Positions 1 through 35,593 of a stretch of DNA of 64,000 nt are shown here, piece after piece. The notes under the pieces were generated by a model. That model had not been told where the DNA came from, searched no databases, and saw only the letters and a program-made list of their open reading frames with translations. The stretch is from Actinostola sp. cb2023 (taxonomy: Eukaryota > Cnidaria > Anthozoa > Actiniaria > Actinostolidae): contig JAUJYZ010001494.1 in assembly GCA_033675265.1 (NCBI GenBank), positions 524,001 through 588,000 on the forward strand, read 5' to 3'. Made by a program: the position numbers and the translations under genes. Numbering within the stretch: the stretch's first letter is position 1; every line of letters begins with the position of its first letter.

Positions 1-3000
1 AGATCTTCCAGGTGTCATAGGATCATCTTCCAGCTTTGGTGCTGTTAGACGCCGTTTTCTTGCAGGATTCATATAAAAACAGTAACAGCATCTAAAAGCT
101 GAAATAATAAAACAATGTATTGTCAAAACTGATACATCCACTCATACATGCACTAATCCATGGTTGTATTTGGGCAAGAAAATCCCTGCCGGACCAGTGT
201 ACATGTGAGAGAGTTGTGATCAAAACCCAAATTCTCCTTTGAAATTCAGAGAGCTCAAGGAGAATTTAGATTTTGATCAGAGATCACTTCATGTTCTTCT
301 TGCACTGACATTGTTTAGTCTGGTCAACCTACCAACATATTCAAATTCTTCCTTTAGTGCCATCCCATTGTGTGAACAGCATTGTTTACATATCAAAGCA
401 TATCTGTTGCTGGGACCATCACCGACCAAGTACTCTACCACCTAAAATATAGTACAGTCAAAAGTAGTGACGGTACATTGAAATGGTTTAGTAATTCATC
501 ACTACATTTTTAAGGAAATTGTGCTTTGTAAATGAAATTGCCATGATATCACCATCACCACTATTATGATTGCCATCATCACCATCACCACTATTATGAT
601 TGCCATCATCACCATCACCACTATTATGATTGCCATCATCACCATCACCACTATTATGATTGCCATCATCACCATCACCACTATTATGATTGCCATCATC
701 ACCATCACCACTATTATGATTGCCATCATCACCATCACCACTATTATGATTGCCATCATCACCATCACCACTATTATGATTGCCATCATCACCATCACCA
801 CTATTATGATTGCCATCATCACCATCACCAACATCAGCTGAGCTGAACTGTCTGACCAATCACCACTGTCATCACCATCACCATTAATTCCCCATCACCA
901 CCACCACCATCATGATCATGATCATCATCTTCATCAAAATCATTGTCACCATCATCAGCAACCTCATGTGAATTACAACAGCTTGGGTACCACTATGATG
1001 ATCACTATCTCTGCTACCAATGCTACCAAAGAGGAACACACAAAAGAAATCATATCTGTGATGAGTGTTGTAAATTAAATTAATGAGATACAAAATTGCT
1101 TGCATCAACTTTGACAGCAATTTTCTCAAGGAAAATTACTTGAAATGTTTTGATAAAATTTAAAAGTATACATTACTGTTCATTGGATAAGTAGTTTGCA
1201 GCATTTGCAGCATGTTGTAAAGACTACAAGCACAGTACTGTACAAATATATGTATTTATTATTCAATTTTCATTGTACAAATTCCAATCTTCTGGTTGGT
1301 TGATTTGTACTACGTGACGCATGTTTATGACATGACAACCGTGGTGACGTCATTATCGTGGCGGCTTTTACTCCACAGTATTAGTATTAGTTAGTATTAG
1401 CTAGCTTGCCTCCGCAATGTATTCAAATTGAATAATAAAAATGTTAACGCCCTCTTTGCTTGTGAGTTATCGGGATTTTACCTTCACTCGTTCACTAACA
1501 ATGAACTTGAAATTTTCTCATACTGCACTCAGCTATGCCTCGTGCAGTATTTAAATTTCTCGTTCATTGTTAGTGAACTCGTGCAGGTAAATCCCGATAA
1601 TCCACTCGCTCAAGTGTGTTAACCTCTAAGTAATCACCTTATCCATTGTGGATCGTTCTCTTGGTAGAACAGGAAAAGCTGGTTTGGGTGGTCCAGGTTG
1701 TCCAGGTGGTCTTAATACTGCTCCATAAGGTATAGGCTGTACTGCATATTCATATTAACAATATTCCTGATAAATATTACATTTAATGATATAGTGATCT
1801 ATAATTTATACATGATTATAATAATTATTGAAGTAGAAATGGAATGAATAGTGAGAGAGTGAATGAAGGGGGGAAGAGAGTCAATATTATGTACTTATTG
1901 ACTAAGTAGGAGGGCCAGAAGCCATATGATAATCATACATGTGTACTATCTTCACCTGCTGATCCTTCAAGGTTTGACATACTGTTAGCTCGTTGTGGTG
2001 GATTAGGGCTGTTCATGGTGGAAGGATTGGCCACCACAGCAGTTGTGACCCTTCTCTGTGGACTTGGGATTGGAGATTCTGTTAGGGAAGGCACTGAAAT
2101 AGCCTTCTGCAATGGTGCACCAGGACTTGCCATTGCACCAGCAACATTCCTTCTCCTTACTTCTAATGAAACATGAAAAGGAATTGTCAGGTACAACTAT
2201 ATGCCTGGATGGAACACCAAAATAAATACTTTAGGCCTGTAATACCTGTAGGCTGACTGGTTTTAACTGGGCTCTGAGGTTGACTGCCAGGCAAATTAGA
2301 CTCTTTCTTGTTATCCTTAAAGAGAACATGGTTTTGATCAATCAATCAATCAATATAATTATGATTCATCAACAAGTCAATCATTTATTCATTCAGTTAT
2401 TTATCAATTCAAATAATTCGCAAAATCAAAGCTTAAAATATGAGACAAATATTACTTAGAAATACGAAATATCTATAGGAAGCTAGAGAAAACTATAATC
2501 TGCTGCGTTTTAACGAAATTTCTTGCGTTTTAATCTTTGAGCACAACACAGGAAGCCCACATTTCAATGATCGTTTTTACATACATGTACATGTACTTCT
2601 AGATTTCGGTTTGCAACGGAACTCAGACCATAAATAGATCTACAGATGTACATGCAATATACCTTAGCAAAGAAATAGTTTCAGATTTTCACAAATTGAG
2701 TGGGGAAATCAACTTTGGATGTCATCCTTTTTGGTGGGTTACCTGTGGTGTACGACACCACAGGAAGCCCAAAATCCAGACAGAATATCACTCATTCAAA
2801 AGATATAACCACAGTACGCTGTATTACATTATTATTAATGTAATACTAGACGCTCTACTAGCGTGAACTTGGGCTTCATAATAAAGCTATTTTGATAGAT
2901 TAAATGTAAAACCTAAAAGTTTATTTGTATCATCATACAGAAGTCCCGGGGACAGAAGTACTGCTGAGTACTGTATTCACCGGAGTATAAGCCACACTTT

Positions 3001-6000
3001 TTTTCCGAAAATCGCAATCCAAAGTTGGGGGTGCGGCTTATCTTGGAGAACATCGGGAATTGGTACCAGAAATTTACATATAATTAACATAAAAGTATAA
3101 AAGAGTACGTACATTTGCTGTTAGTTACTCCTAAAAGCATTGGCAATTGGTTAGACGTTAAACAGGCAAATTAATGGGTGCTAACGCCTTTTCAGACAGT
3201 TTAACAATCGTGCTAACAGTTTTACTACAAGACCTAATGGTTTGCTAAAGTGTTTTTCATTGATGAGCGGGTTGGTTCACGTGCTAACACAACATGTGTC
3301 AATCAAGTGCCTCAAACATAACATTCTCACATGCATGCTAACGAACCTTAGATTTTAGAACTGATAATTCCAAAAGTTGGTGGGAAAGACGTTTTTAATA
3401 AGTCATAGGATTGTATTGGATCGTGATTTGTCGTAAAGAGTTCTATTGAAAAAGTGTCTTTATGATTATAGTCTATTACAAAGTTAAAATTATTGGTAAG
3501 CCTTTCAAGTATTCTCTGGGAGTTTACGTCCGATAACCCAAAGCATATAGCTTTCTCAAGATTCCACTCAATGTGTGATTTCTATTAATTTTATTCAAAA
3601 AAAAAATTCAAAATTTGCGTTGCCAAACTCTGGGTGCGGCTTATCTGCGAGTGCGGCTTATACGCCGGTGAATACGGTAGTTTTAGTCTATTACTTAGTA
3701 ATTTAAAGCAGACTGTCCACAGTCGAAAATACCAGCTCACGGAATAGGTATAAATGGCAAAAATACAATCGAAAAACATCCTTAATTCTTTGGATATGTT
3801 GATTTAACTTGAAGCAGTATTACACAAAATGTAAATGTTTACGGTATCTTGTATTTTTACATTGCTAGTCATAAATACAATACAAACAGTGAATAAAATT
3901 ACAAAGTCTTTGACAGTATTTCATGATCATCTCGTGGATCCAACACGGCGGATTTCAAGTTGTTTTCTTCTTCATACACAACATAATTCTAGAGCCTTCG
4001 GTCTTCGGTGATTCTGTACATTAAATTATGGCAAGAACTTCAGTTCGTTTCATCACTCGGCAACCTCATACCGAACTGAAGCCAACTGAGAATCAATTGT
4101 CACCAGAAAATGCCGGGTTTTCCATTTGTATTGCCAAAAGACCTCCAGAAACAGTAAGGTCAACTATTTTCCCCTTAGTTTGTGCTTTGTGATGTCGAAT
4201 AATCCGTGATTGTGATAACGTGTGATCGTTGGGTCATCCGCTCAGCAGCCGGCGCAGGGGGCATGCGCATTAGAACCCAGTTTGCGATTTGAGGCCAAAG
4301 ACGAAGAACGGCCTGCATTTTTAGACTTGGGCTTTTCCACAGGAAGCCCAAGTAATTATTAGAGTTTACAGCAGTGATAACATAATATTATGACTGAGTG
4401 ATATGACTCATAGTAAATAAAGCAAAATATAGAAGAATTAAATGAATGAATGAACTATAAACAGTTTAGTTTAGTTACTATTGTCAGTCATAAAATAATC
4501 AATATACACACACCTTGATGATCTCAGAATCAGGATCATATTTTTCTAGTAACTCCTTTGCTGTTTTATACGTTTCATTTTCCATTACTTCCTCAAGCTT
4601 GAAATATGAAACATGATCATTTAGTACAATATTACTAGTACCTACTTGTAATGCTACCACTATTGAACCATGAATTCATTTTCTATTAAATAATGTACAA
4701 TGTACTTAGCAGTTTGTAGCCTAAATATTGTGGTCAACTCACATTGACTGTGGTCAACTCACATTGACAATCAGACATTGTGAGACAATAGACCCTTTTA
4801 GCTTTTCCATTTTATACCATGTGCCATTCCCCTGAGTATTAGGTTCTTTGTTTGAGTGACATCCATATTTATGTCTCTTCTGTTATTACAGATAGAGAAA
4901 GTAATATTACTCAGGGGAAGAACATGTGGTCTGAAATGGGAAGACATTATACCAAGTAAACGTGTCTATTGGATAAAGTATAATTATGTTTGCACATGAA
5001 GCCCCCAGGCTTTTGTAGTTAAAACAGTTTCAAGAATAGAGTCGTTTTCGTATGAGTGGGAAACCTACGGCACTGAGTTACGATCACGGGATGGAATCGA
5101 AGACATTCTATTCAACCAATCACAGCATGCAAAATCATTGTTCAACTAATCAGGATGCTTGTATACGGCACGGTACCGTAACTAATTCCCACTCATATGA
5201 AAATGACTCTATCCACTAACAGACACTCCCGTAAGCAGACACATCCCAACAGTCTTAAATGCTTCTTTCTCTACTAAAACATTGTATATAACCTCCCATA
5301 AGCAGACATCTCCCTTTACAAGAGGTTATACCATAAAGTAGTCAAGTGCTTTTATGGATTTATCAGCATAAGGTCATGAATGGATTGATCATGTGATCGT
5401 GTACGTACAAGAACAATCACACTGCAAAACTAAGCAGACTTATTAAAGACTGTTTATTTAACTTACCACTGTTTTCTTCTTGTCTTTCAATTCTTCTAAC
5501 ATTCTGGCTACATTAAAAGAGATCCAACACATTGGCATTTAGTGTAAATAAATTCTAATAGCTCAAAAAAAAACACAATTTAATTATTCAGTTTCTTTCT
5601 CATAAAAATATTAAAGTGCTACTTGGACGAAAATCGGTCAAAATTTAAAATGAGCTGTAATTTTGCTGATGTACTATTGAAGGACCTATTTGTCATATAA
5701 AGTTAAAATGTTGCTTTCATATTCCAACAAGAAGTACTGTTTTCTTTTAAGATTTTGGGTTGAGTAGATGATGTCATCTACTCAACCCGTCACTCAAACA
5801 CTTATAGCTGATATACAGCTATTTCAATAAAGGTTGGTGAAGGTTTTGTTGCATCTTGCATGTTGCATGTTGCATACCAAGCACGAAATGCACTATATGG
5901 GCGATGTGAATGGAGTCAGCGAAAGGTCAGAACAATATGGACTCTGGGAATTTCCCCAAACTTTGTCTTCGCAATATGGAGCCGGCAATTATTTTCTTCT

Positions 6001-9000
6001 GTATGTGCATGCTGACATTATTTACATATGATCCACAATACATTTCGGGCTTGGTATGCAACATGCAACATGCAAGATGCAACAAAACCTTCACCAACCT
6101 TTTTTGAAATAGCTGTACATAGATTTCTCAGCAAGTACTCGATCAAATGGTTTTTTTCCCCGCATTTAGTTTATTTATTGAAAATAACATCATTTACAAT
6201 CAAACATTTTATTTTTTAAATCGATTGATTTTCATCCAAGTAGCACTTTAAACAAAGTATCATGACACCTAGGAGCAAAGGCATTTCATATTATTGGACT
6301 CTTTGTACAAGTACAGTATAGTAATTATATACAGTCAGAATTTGATTAATAGGTGTTCATTTTTGTACACTATTTACCATTTTTTGTCATTCTGCTCACA
6401 AACACATAGTGCAATAACCTTTTGACGCCATAAATACTGTGGATACAAAAATTAATAAAGAAGTTACACGTATTTTTTGAAAATAGTCTTTCTGAATACT
6501 GAATTGTGTATTGTGCATTTAAAGATTGAAATTAATTTTCTTAAATTTTATAAAAAAGGCTTTTTGGCTCTTATTATGGTAACAATGGTTTAGCCCCAGG
6601 TAGTTTTGACTTCTAAAAAGACTCTATAATTTAGCACGACTTGCGTTGTAATTCAGTATTCACAAGGAACCTTTTTACTCAGGATTGACCACTTTGAATC
6701 ATCGCCCTCGCAAAATGCAAAAATTGTGCAATAGTTCCCAAGTTCCCAGTAGTCTTTGCATGCTGACTATGATGTCATAAGAACTCACAATTTAGTATTA
6801 TGACATAGAGTAAAATGTGTGTGCAATTAGAATCATGATGTCACAAATTAGCATTGTCTAATAAACATGTTAGAATTTTGATGTCATAAGTAGGCGAAAT
6901 TTGGCATAGTGCTCAAAAATACAGTATCCCCAGTGAACGCTGTTTATAGAGCATCTAGTTTGAAATTATATCAACTTGGTTAATTATCCTGGACCATACA
7001 ACAATGTAAACTTAATGAAATACTTACACAAGAGGAAATAGAAGAAGAGGAAAAGTCCTTATTACTCTGTCTTTCCAGTTGGATGGAAAATATTTGAAAT
7101 AAAACACCAGTGCTGCTGCTATATACAGAATAACTGAATAAAGAAGAAGCCTGCCAATATACTTCTTACGCAGTTGTTCATTGCGATGCTGACTAGATTC
7201 AATTGCATCGATGTCCTGGAGAAAATAAACATCACATCAAAAACACTGTTTATATTTGATCTAAAATATTGAAAAAAATGAGAACACAAAAATAAATTGA
7301 TCAACATAAGGAGTATTATTATACTACTATTACGTAATTTTACCTTATAAGGTCAAGAGAACTCGAAAAATATGGAGCCGTATTACCATAGTTCGAAAGC
7401 CGTATTACCATAGTTCTAAAACCGGTTTCACTGCAAAGTTTTGAACATTTTGTGATGTCAAATCCATTGTCAATAAGAGTACAGACAATGGAAAACCGCT
7501 TGCGATTTCTTTTTTAAAACAACAAAGTCAAAAAATCATCCAAAAGCAAGGATAAAGTTTGAAAGAAAAACCGTTTCAAGCGTGCGCTGGCTCCGTGCGC
7601 GAGCGATTCGTCATTCTCTGTGTCTGTTATTGTAAAAGAGCGCGCGGACCTTGAAAGGTTTTGAAATAATTATTAGATAAATTTACTCAAAAACGGACAA
7701 TTATGTTTTCGTTCAAAGTAGTATAATAAATAACTTATTTGGGGTTTTTCCCGTAATACGGGCTGATATTTTACTCGTTACTCGTATTTTTCCTCGTCCC
7801 TTCGGGACTGGGAAAAATACATTCGCAACTCGTAAAATATCAGCCCGTATTACGGGAAAAACCCCAAATAAGATCTAAGTCTCCCTCACAGCCGTGTTTA
7901 AATAGTGTCGTCATGCAATGCTCTCTCCCCATAAATGGCATTATGTGTGGAGAAAGCGTTGCATGACGACACTAAAAACAGCTGCGAGGGAGACTACGTA
8001 AAGAGAAGAAATGACATTTTTTACACAATCACTTGTTTCACTTGATGCAGTGTACAGCGAAAACATATACCTGTTCAAGACTAAAATTGCTGAAAACCAT
8101 ATCCTGTTTGTCTGCACATCGCCATATACCTTATATAGTGGAGTACGCACTCCATGGGGAGAAGTGGAGTAGGGGATTGTTACCTGGTCTACTGAACAGC
8201 CTACTTCAAATTGACCAATCTTAAAAATACTTGAAATTCAGCTTAGCCTCACTTCCAAGATACAAAACAAAGGAAAAATTAGAATAACAAAACAAACTAC
8301 TCCTGAATGCGAGGCTAAGTTCAATTTTATGTATTATTAAGATTGGTCAATTGGAGGCATAACACACTAACATACTAACTCCTCGTGATTGTGAGCAGCT
8401 CGGCTGCCGTAGGCGCCTTTATATGCAGCCCGAAAAAGTCCTCCATCGGTTGTAAAGCGCATTGAGACAATGTGAAATTCGCTATATATAAGAACAGACT
8501 TATTATTATTATTAAGGGTGATGCATATATGTTATGGTTCAATATTTTCACTGGTTTAAATTGTTTAGGACATTGTTGGACATCCACTTCCTTTCAGTTA
8601 AACTAAACACATAACTTAGGTCTGGGATATGGTACGGAAAATTTCCGTTTTTAGGACTGGGATAGGGTAAGGTTTTTGGGATCATGGCGGCACACCCCTA
8701 CCCAAAAAATGGCTGAGAAAGTTTGGGCTCCCTGTGTTCGTTGGCGGTCTTCCTGTGTTAAAGATGGCACCCAAAAAGCAATCTACTGATTGCAAGAATT
8801 TCGGTTTATTTCTTGCTTTTTTCTCAGAACAGAATGTTAATATTTGAAATTTATTGTAGGGCAATGCCACTTCAATGTCACCATAGATGCAAGAAAACGG
8901 CTTCTTTTGCAGTATGAGGACTTTTTTTCTAACTACATCCGAAGACCTCTACGAACGTATTTGATATCCACGACCAAATTCAGCATAACTACTCAGAACT

Positions 9001-10496
9001 AAATAATGACCAAAGGTGTTGAATCAGGGTATATATTTTATATATTGGATATTGCTGGTTTCCGTGGTTTCCGTGGTTTCCGTGGTTTCCGCGGTTTCCG
9101 TGGTTTCTGCGGTTTCCATGGTTTCCGCTAAATGATGCCGCGAATTTTGCATAGTTGTCGAAAAATAGAACCGAAAACACAGATGTTCGAAGCACCAAGA
9201 GGGTCTAAAAATCGATACTCCGTATGCTTTCATTCAATTTTTTTTATGTTTGAAATCCTAACTATTTTTAATACTTTGCTATATACTAGAGAACTATAGC
9301 TATATAAGTTATTGAATAAAAAATGGGGGTCACCCTGCTCGTTTTCGATTTATTTTGAGAAAACTTCAGTTACACTTGAAATATTGAACGATTTCCAATG
9401 GTCTCCAATGTACGTGAGCTTCAGAATCGTGCGCAGTAGAGCGTGCACAGTAGAGCGTGCACAATGCAAAACAAGGGAATTACCTTAAGAACCCTGAGGA
9501 AAATTTAAACCAGTGAAACAAATTAAACTATGCATACATGTATACACCTGGACTTAATGGTCTAGATAGCTATCCCTCAGCAAACACATATCTGCTCTAT
9601 AGATATCACAACTTCAAATGTTTAATAGAGGGGGCTTAATTAATTTCTGCCTCTACAAAGGATGGGGGCTAAGTTGAGAGAGGGGGCTTACTAGAAACAT
9701 TATGGTAAGTTGTAACATAAGATAATATTGGAAATAAGAATGACTTTTATTTACAGTTTTGGTAGGCTGGTGCAAACAGTGCATTGCACAACAAGTTATA
9801 TATTGTACACACTGTACAAAATGCACATAATATATACATGTATGTACATGTAGACATTTGTTTCTCTCATTTCACTTTGTTCCAGCCGTCTACCACCAGG
9901 TCTATATTAATTTCATATGGCATGGCTCTACCAAAACAAATGTCTGATTAGAAAAGGAACCATTTTTACTTAACCAATTCTTAATAAAATATCTTTTTGA
10001 ACAAATTTAGATATAAGGTTATCGATTCAGAAAAATATTACAATGAGAAAACTGCAGTAATACTACATCATTAAATTTAAAGTACATCAAAGACGTCCTT
10101 TAAAATTCTGAGTCAAAGATCTGTCGTTGGTTCGTCTTGGAATTTCGATTATAAAAATTTAAAGAAACATTTCGTCACCAACGTGTGACGATATTTGATC
10201 AGCTTCAAGTTCAGCTTCAAATATTGTAGCACAAAAACGATTCAAATTCAACGTTTACTACCGAGAACATTACCTTTTCCAGCTCTTGTAAAATTTCTTC
10301 GGATGTCTTCTTTTTCTACAAAAATGAAATTCACAATCTAAAGTCCAATTTACCATTCACTTGGTGTGTTGTTGTAGTGACAGTGAGATCGATTCAAAGC
10401 GCTTTTTTGACCGGACAAGATATCATTTTAGGAAACATGGATAGTCAGCATTTAGCGTAGATAACTTACTCTCCATCTTGAGAAAATCAGCCCCAT
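1..10496 (-). CDS. LNPK: Lunapark, ER junction-stabilising protein (3' end off the window)
   Basis: Eleven exons join in phase: 10470-10496, 10274-10315, 7028-7215, 6378-6436, 5467-5507, 4514-4597, 2246-2315, 1956-2162, 1638-1741, 333-441 and 1-98, giving 343 codons before the left edge. The start MGLIFSRWR carries an N-myristoylation-type signal (Gly2, Ser6). A short coiled coil (about 10-41) precedes two hydrophobic segments (about 43-63 and 78-99). A second coiled coil follows, including EEVMENETYKTAKELLEKYD (121-140). A Ser/Pro-rich linker (148-274) leads to the Lunapark zinc ribbon with Cys292, 295, 314 and 317 (motifs YLVGDGPSNRYALIC and FRCCYCFYMNPARK). In known animals Lunapark sits in the ER membrane with both ends cytosolic and stabilises three-way tubule junctions. 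The 1956/1741 junction is the least certain join; all others have clear GT-AG sites. The stop codon lies outside the window. Confidence 0.95.
548..832. repeat. 30-bp minisatellite in LNPK intron
   Basis: About nine and a half nearly identical 30-bp units (core ATCACCATCACCACTATTAT) lie in the intron between the exons at 333-441 and 1638-1741. A looser CAT/CAC-rich tract continues to about 960. The unit length is a multiple of three, so several frames stay open on both strands. These frames are low-complexity artefacts, not genes. Confidence 0.95.
1443..1623. repeat. Foldback element, GTTAAC ends
   Basis: The two halves are near-reverse-complements: CGTTCACTAACAATGAA on the left pairs with TTCATTGTTAGTGAAC on the right, and both ends read GTTAAC. 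The right end stops about 15 bp short of the LNPK exon at 1638, so the element sits almost against a splice donor. Confidence 0.75.
2547..2748. mobile_element. MITE with CACAGG-AGCCC type ends
   Basis: The left end CACAGGAAGCCCAC is matched in inverted orientation by GTGGGTTACCTGTG at 2735-2748. A second CACAGGAAGCCC end starts at 2759, only 10 bp on, so two family members abut. The same end motif delimits larger foldbacks at 22697, 23486 and 42323. Non-coding; lies in an LNPK intron. Confidence 0.6.
2973..3675. mobile_element. TIR element, GTATTCACCGG ends
   Basis: The left end GTATTCACCGGAGTATAAGC is matched by the inverse GCTTATACGCCGGTGAATAC at the right end. A subterminal GTGCGGCTTATC motif occurs on both sides. 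The interior of about 700 bp has no supported coding sequence. This looks like a non-autonomous DNA transposon in an LNPK intron. Confidence 0.75.
4787..4975. repeat. Short foldback, CAATAGAC ends
   Basis: CAATAGACCCTTTT on the left and GTGTCTATTG on the right are imperfect inverted copies. Inside them CCCCTGAGTA pairs with TACTCAGGGG. Divergence suggests an old MITE copy. Confidence 0.55.
5037..5211. mobile_element. TA-flanked MITE, GAGTCGTTTTCG family, copy 1
   Basis: TA dinucleotides flank inverted ends GAGTCGTTTTCGTATGAGTG and CACTCATATGAAAATGACTC. Internal CCAATCA-type motifs are shared with the copies at 11647, 44929 and 52034. A TA flank is what Tc1/mariner-type transposases leave; no transposase is encoded. 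Confidence 0.8.
5611..6251. mobile_element. TTAA-flanked foldback with nested second foldback
   Basis: TTAA occurs at both ends (5611-5614 and 6248-6251), directly outside inverted ends AGTGCTACTTGG and CCAAGTAGCACT. Inside, 5813-6119 forms a second inverted repeat (AAGGTTGGTGAAGG to CCTTCACCAACCTT) that contains tandem TGCATGT motifs. TTAA is the target of piggyBac and Kolobok transposases. Small ORFs here are palindrome products. Confidence 0.75.
7314..7871. repeat. Dispersed repeat copy A with terminal foldback
   Basis: This segment reappears nearly unchanged at 62751-63532. It ends in a strong foldback (7733-7871) in which CTTATTTGGGGTTTTTCCCG returns as its reverse complement. The second copy carries a 261-bp insertion and lacks the complete right arm. 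Lies in the LNPK intron upstream of the membrane exon. Confidence 0.85.
7878..7994. mobile_element. MITE, AGTCTCCCTC ends, copy 1
   Basis: Inverted ends AGTCTCCCTCACAGCCGTG and CAGCTGCGAGGGAGACT enclose a second inverted pair, AGTGTCGTCATGCAA and TTGCATGACGACACT. A shorter relative is at 16607-16662. It abuts the foldback ending at 7871. Confidence 0.75.
8208..8352. repeat. Short foldback, ATTGACCAATCTTA ends
   Basis: TTGACCAATCTTA at the left returns as TAAGATTGGTCAA at the right. Between them CTTAGCCTC and GAGGCTAAG form a second pair. A MITE-sized element with no coding content. Confidence 0.65.
9056..9124. repeat. 9-bp minisatellite (TTTCCGTGG)n
   Basis: About seven slightly varied copies of TTTCCGTGG / TTTCCGCGG. 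Located in an LNPK intron. Confidence 0.85.
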
Positions 10497-11646
10497 TGTG
10501 ACCGGGTTTCAGACCTAAATGAATGAACACATTTCACTATCTGTTCTTTGATCGTCAGTGAATTTTATAGCAGGCGCCAAATCGTATGGAACTGAGCATG
10601 CGCAGAACCTTTATGGTTTTAACACAGGGAGACCGCATGGTAGCTACAGTATCTAGTAAGGGGTACTCCCTTTGTGATGTCCAAGTGGTAGGGTGATCGG
10701 CGGTCGGTTTTGACAATGACCCCTAAAAGGTACGCATAAATTAAAAAAGCTGCTGAAGCCATGTTCATTTCAACCCCTAAATGGTATGACCATATATGGC
10801 GAAAAAGTGATTGTGCATCTATCTTCTGTTCTTTCATGTTTGTTCAATAAATAAAATAAACTTTATTATATGACTAGGAATTGTTAGAGTATAAGAGCTT
10901 TATTTCAACTGTTTGAAATTAACTTTTATGCATTCAAAAATATATAATTTGCTATTTACAGATCACCTAATACAGGATATTGATTATCTATGAAACATAC
11001 ACCATACATTATATAGCCTGGCCCTAAGGGGAGGGGAGGGGGGAGGGGGGAAAAAGAGGGGGAAAGCTATGCAGGCTATACATTATATAGCCTGCAAACA
11101 CATCCTCCTTGCATTAGGTGCCCTTGGATCATTTGCTAGTTTGCAATCAATCCCTGCGGATTTAAAGCACAAAGATGCAGTGGCCATGTTGATCATAAAA
11201 ACAAGAGAAGCTAATGAGGAATGCTTTATAGTGCAGGGACCAACATGGCCATGGCTGGCATGACATCATATGCTAACCAGCAATGCCTGATGACAAGCAG
11301 ATCTATTCACAGGCTATACATTGCAAGAAACTAGAAACTATTTGTGTTTTATTTGTTGCTACATGTATGTGATTTTTAATATGATAATGAGCCTGTATTT
11401 GGTGTAAGCTAATCAAACATACATATGGTATGTGTACAGTGTCAAAAGTCAGTTTCTCAAAGGATGATAACCAAAGTCAACTCTATCCCGACAGACACCT
11501 TGCTGGGGTTGAAGGTGTTTGCTATAACAAGAGTTTAGTGAGTTGTTTGGGATTTACCACCATAAGTCACTGCTTATAGTTTGCAATATTATTTGACCTG
11601 TGTGGGTGCACAGCGTAAGTAAATAGTGGAGAATGTACCCAACAAC

Positions 11647-11822
11647 TAGAGTCGTTTTCGTATGAGTGGGAACCCTGTGGTACCATGACACTCAAATGGC
11701 TTCCTTTCTGAACCAATCAAAAAGTGTGCAGATGCATCTCATTCAATGAAACTCTTTCAATACGGCAAGGTGCGGTGCAGAGACAGTGCAGTAACTTTCC
11801 CACTCATACGAAAACGACTGTA
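11647..11822. mobile_element. TA-flanked MITE, GAGTCGTTTTCG family, copy 2
   Basis: Same ends as the copy at 5037 (GAGTCGTTTTCGTATGAGTG; inverse CACTCATACGAAAACGACT) with TA on each side. The centre is diverged but keeps an AACCAATCA motif. Confidence 0.8.
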
Positions 11823-12373
11823 TTGTTTACTGATGAGCATAATTTGCTTAATAATTATTATTGTCTTAAATGCTTGCATGGACTTGTAGAATCCCAGCTA
11901 ACCTAACAACCTGTATCAGTCATCCTGCTAGAAGAACTCTACATCTGTGAGCACTGCTTCTACCAGAAATGACTCTAATTTGTACAAACTTTCAAAAATA
12001 CAAAAATAGAAAAATCCCGAAACAAAGAACGGCTGCAAAGGAGGCTAGGTCATTTTGCAATAATATTCTTTTAGAAAAAGGTACAAAGCAAGCATTATTT
12101 AATTGCTGCAAAAGACACACAACCAAATAGTGGTATTGTTTTGCTATATGTTTGGAAAATAATTTGCAAGTTAACACAGGAAATGCAAAGCAGCATTGGA
12201 ATCACTGAGAAAAAGTCCAAACCAAAACTAAGCATTGTGAAGAATAAATTATTGCATCCTTTGAAAACATATCGGTTAATTGAACAATCCCTTACATTTA
12301 TCTGATCATCAAACATACATATATATAGCTATCCTTGATTTATGGCTGATTATATTATCACAATGATATACGA

Positions 12374-12797
12374 GGAGTGTCATGCAAATAGGGCCCGGAC
12401 AACATATTATACAATTTCCTGCAATTTGCACAAGCCAAAAAATAAAAATGTTTGTGAGCGTTTTTTGCTTAGACCAAAATAATTCTCTGAAAATCTCTGT
12501 AAATTAAACAAATAAAATAAAATAAAAACATCTATAATATTAGTTATACCCTTAAGTACAGTCTATATTAGAAAGAATTGAAGAAATTAGACAACATTGA
12601 AACATTCACCTTCAAAGTTTTATGTTTCTGATGTTTCATTTCATTCAAAATGGCAGCACAAGCAAGTGCTTTTCAAAGTCAATTTAAATGTACTAATTGT
12701 TGAACTTGCCTGAGGTTCAGAATTTCTCAGTCTCTTGAATTATTAAAAATTGAAAACTTACATTTTTTGTTGTCTGGGCCCTTTTTGCATGGCACTC
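12374..12797. mobile_element. TIR element, GAGTGTCATGCAAA ends
   Basis: The left end GAGTGTCATGCAAATAGGGC and the right end GCCCTTTTTGCATGGCACTC are inverted matches. The roughly 420-bp interior is AT-rich and non-coding. Confidence 0.75.
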
Positions 12798-12813
12798 TAG
12801 TAATTATTACTAT

Positions 12814-13029
12814 AAGGGGTGTCGAATGGTCCTTGTGAAAAGTCAGAGTCTCGCAAAATTTCAGTCATATTTCGCGGGTCTTGAAGTCTCTTTTTTTCGC
12901 AAAAAGCCATCTCAGAGTCTCGAATTTTGAAAACAATTAAGGAAATCTGTGAAAAAGCGTCTCGGGCTTGCAAAAAAATGCCTGGTCTCGGAGTCTCGCA
13001 AAGTCTCGCCTTGACCATTCAATACCCCT
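12814..13029. mobile_element. TIR element, AGGGGTGTCGAATGGTC ends
   Basis: AGGGGTGTCGAATGGTC is matched by GACCATTCAATACCCCT. The interior is filled with repeated TCTCG / GTCTCGCAAA motifs. It lies about 110 bp downstream of the Abi stop codon and may fall in the Abi 3' region. Confidence 0.75.
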
Positions 13030-13140
13030 ACTATATATAGTACTATTAAGCATGAAATGTCTGGTAACACTTTGAGACAACTGAAAAGCATAATGTAAGT
13101 GTTCAGAATCGCAAGCCTGCAACAACTTATTATCAAACTG

Positions 13141-35593
<22,453 letters not shown>

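Larger units (their letters stand above)
10497..13140. other. Intergenic LNPK-Abi region, MITE-rich
   Basis: No gene is supported. The first 100 bp upstream of the LNPK start should hold its promoter, but no core motif stands out. The segment contains a TAGCCTGC-type foldback (11085-11318) next to a G-rich short one (about 11015-11082). It also contains a TA-flanked MITE (11647-11822) and two TIR elements (12374-12797 and 12814-13029). Nothing else recognisable is present. Confidence 0.7.

Noticed and set aside
488..859. Repetitive open frames on both strands
   Set aside because: Produced by a 30-bp minisatellite whose period is divisible by three; located between two well-supported LNPK exons.
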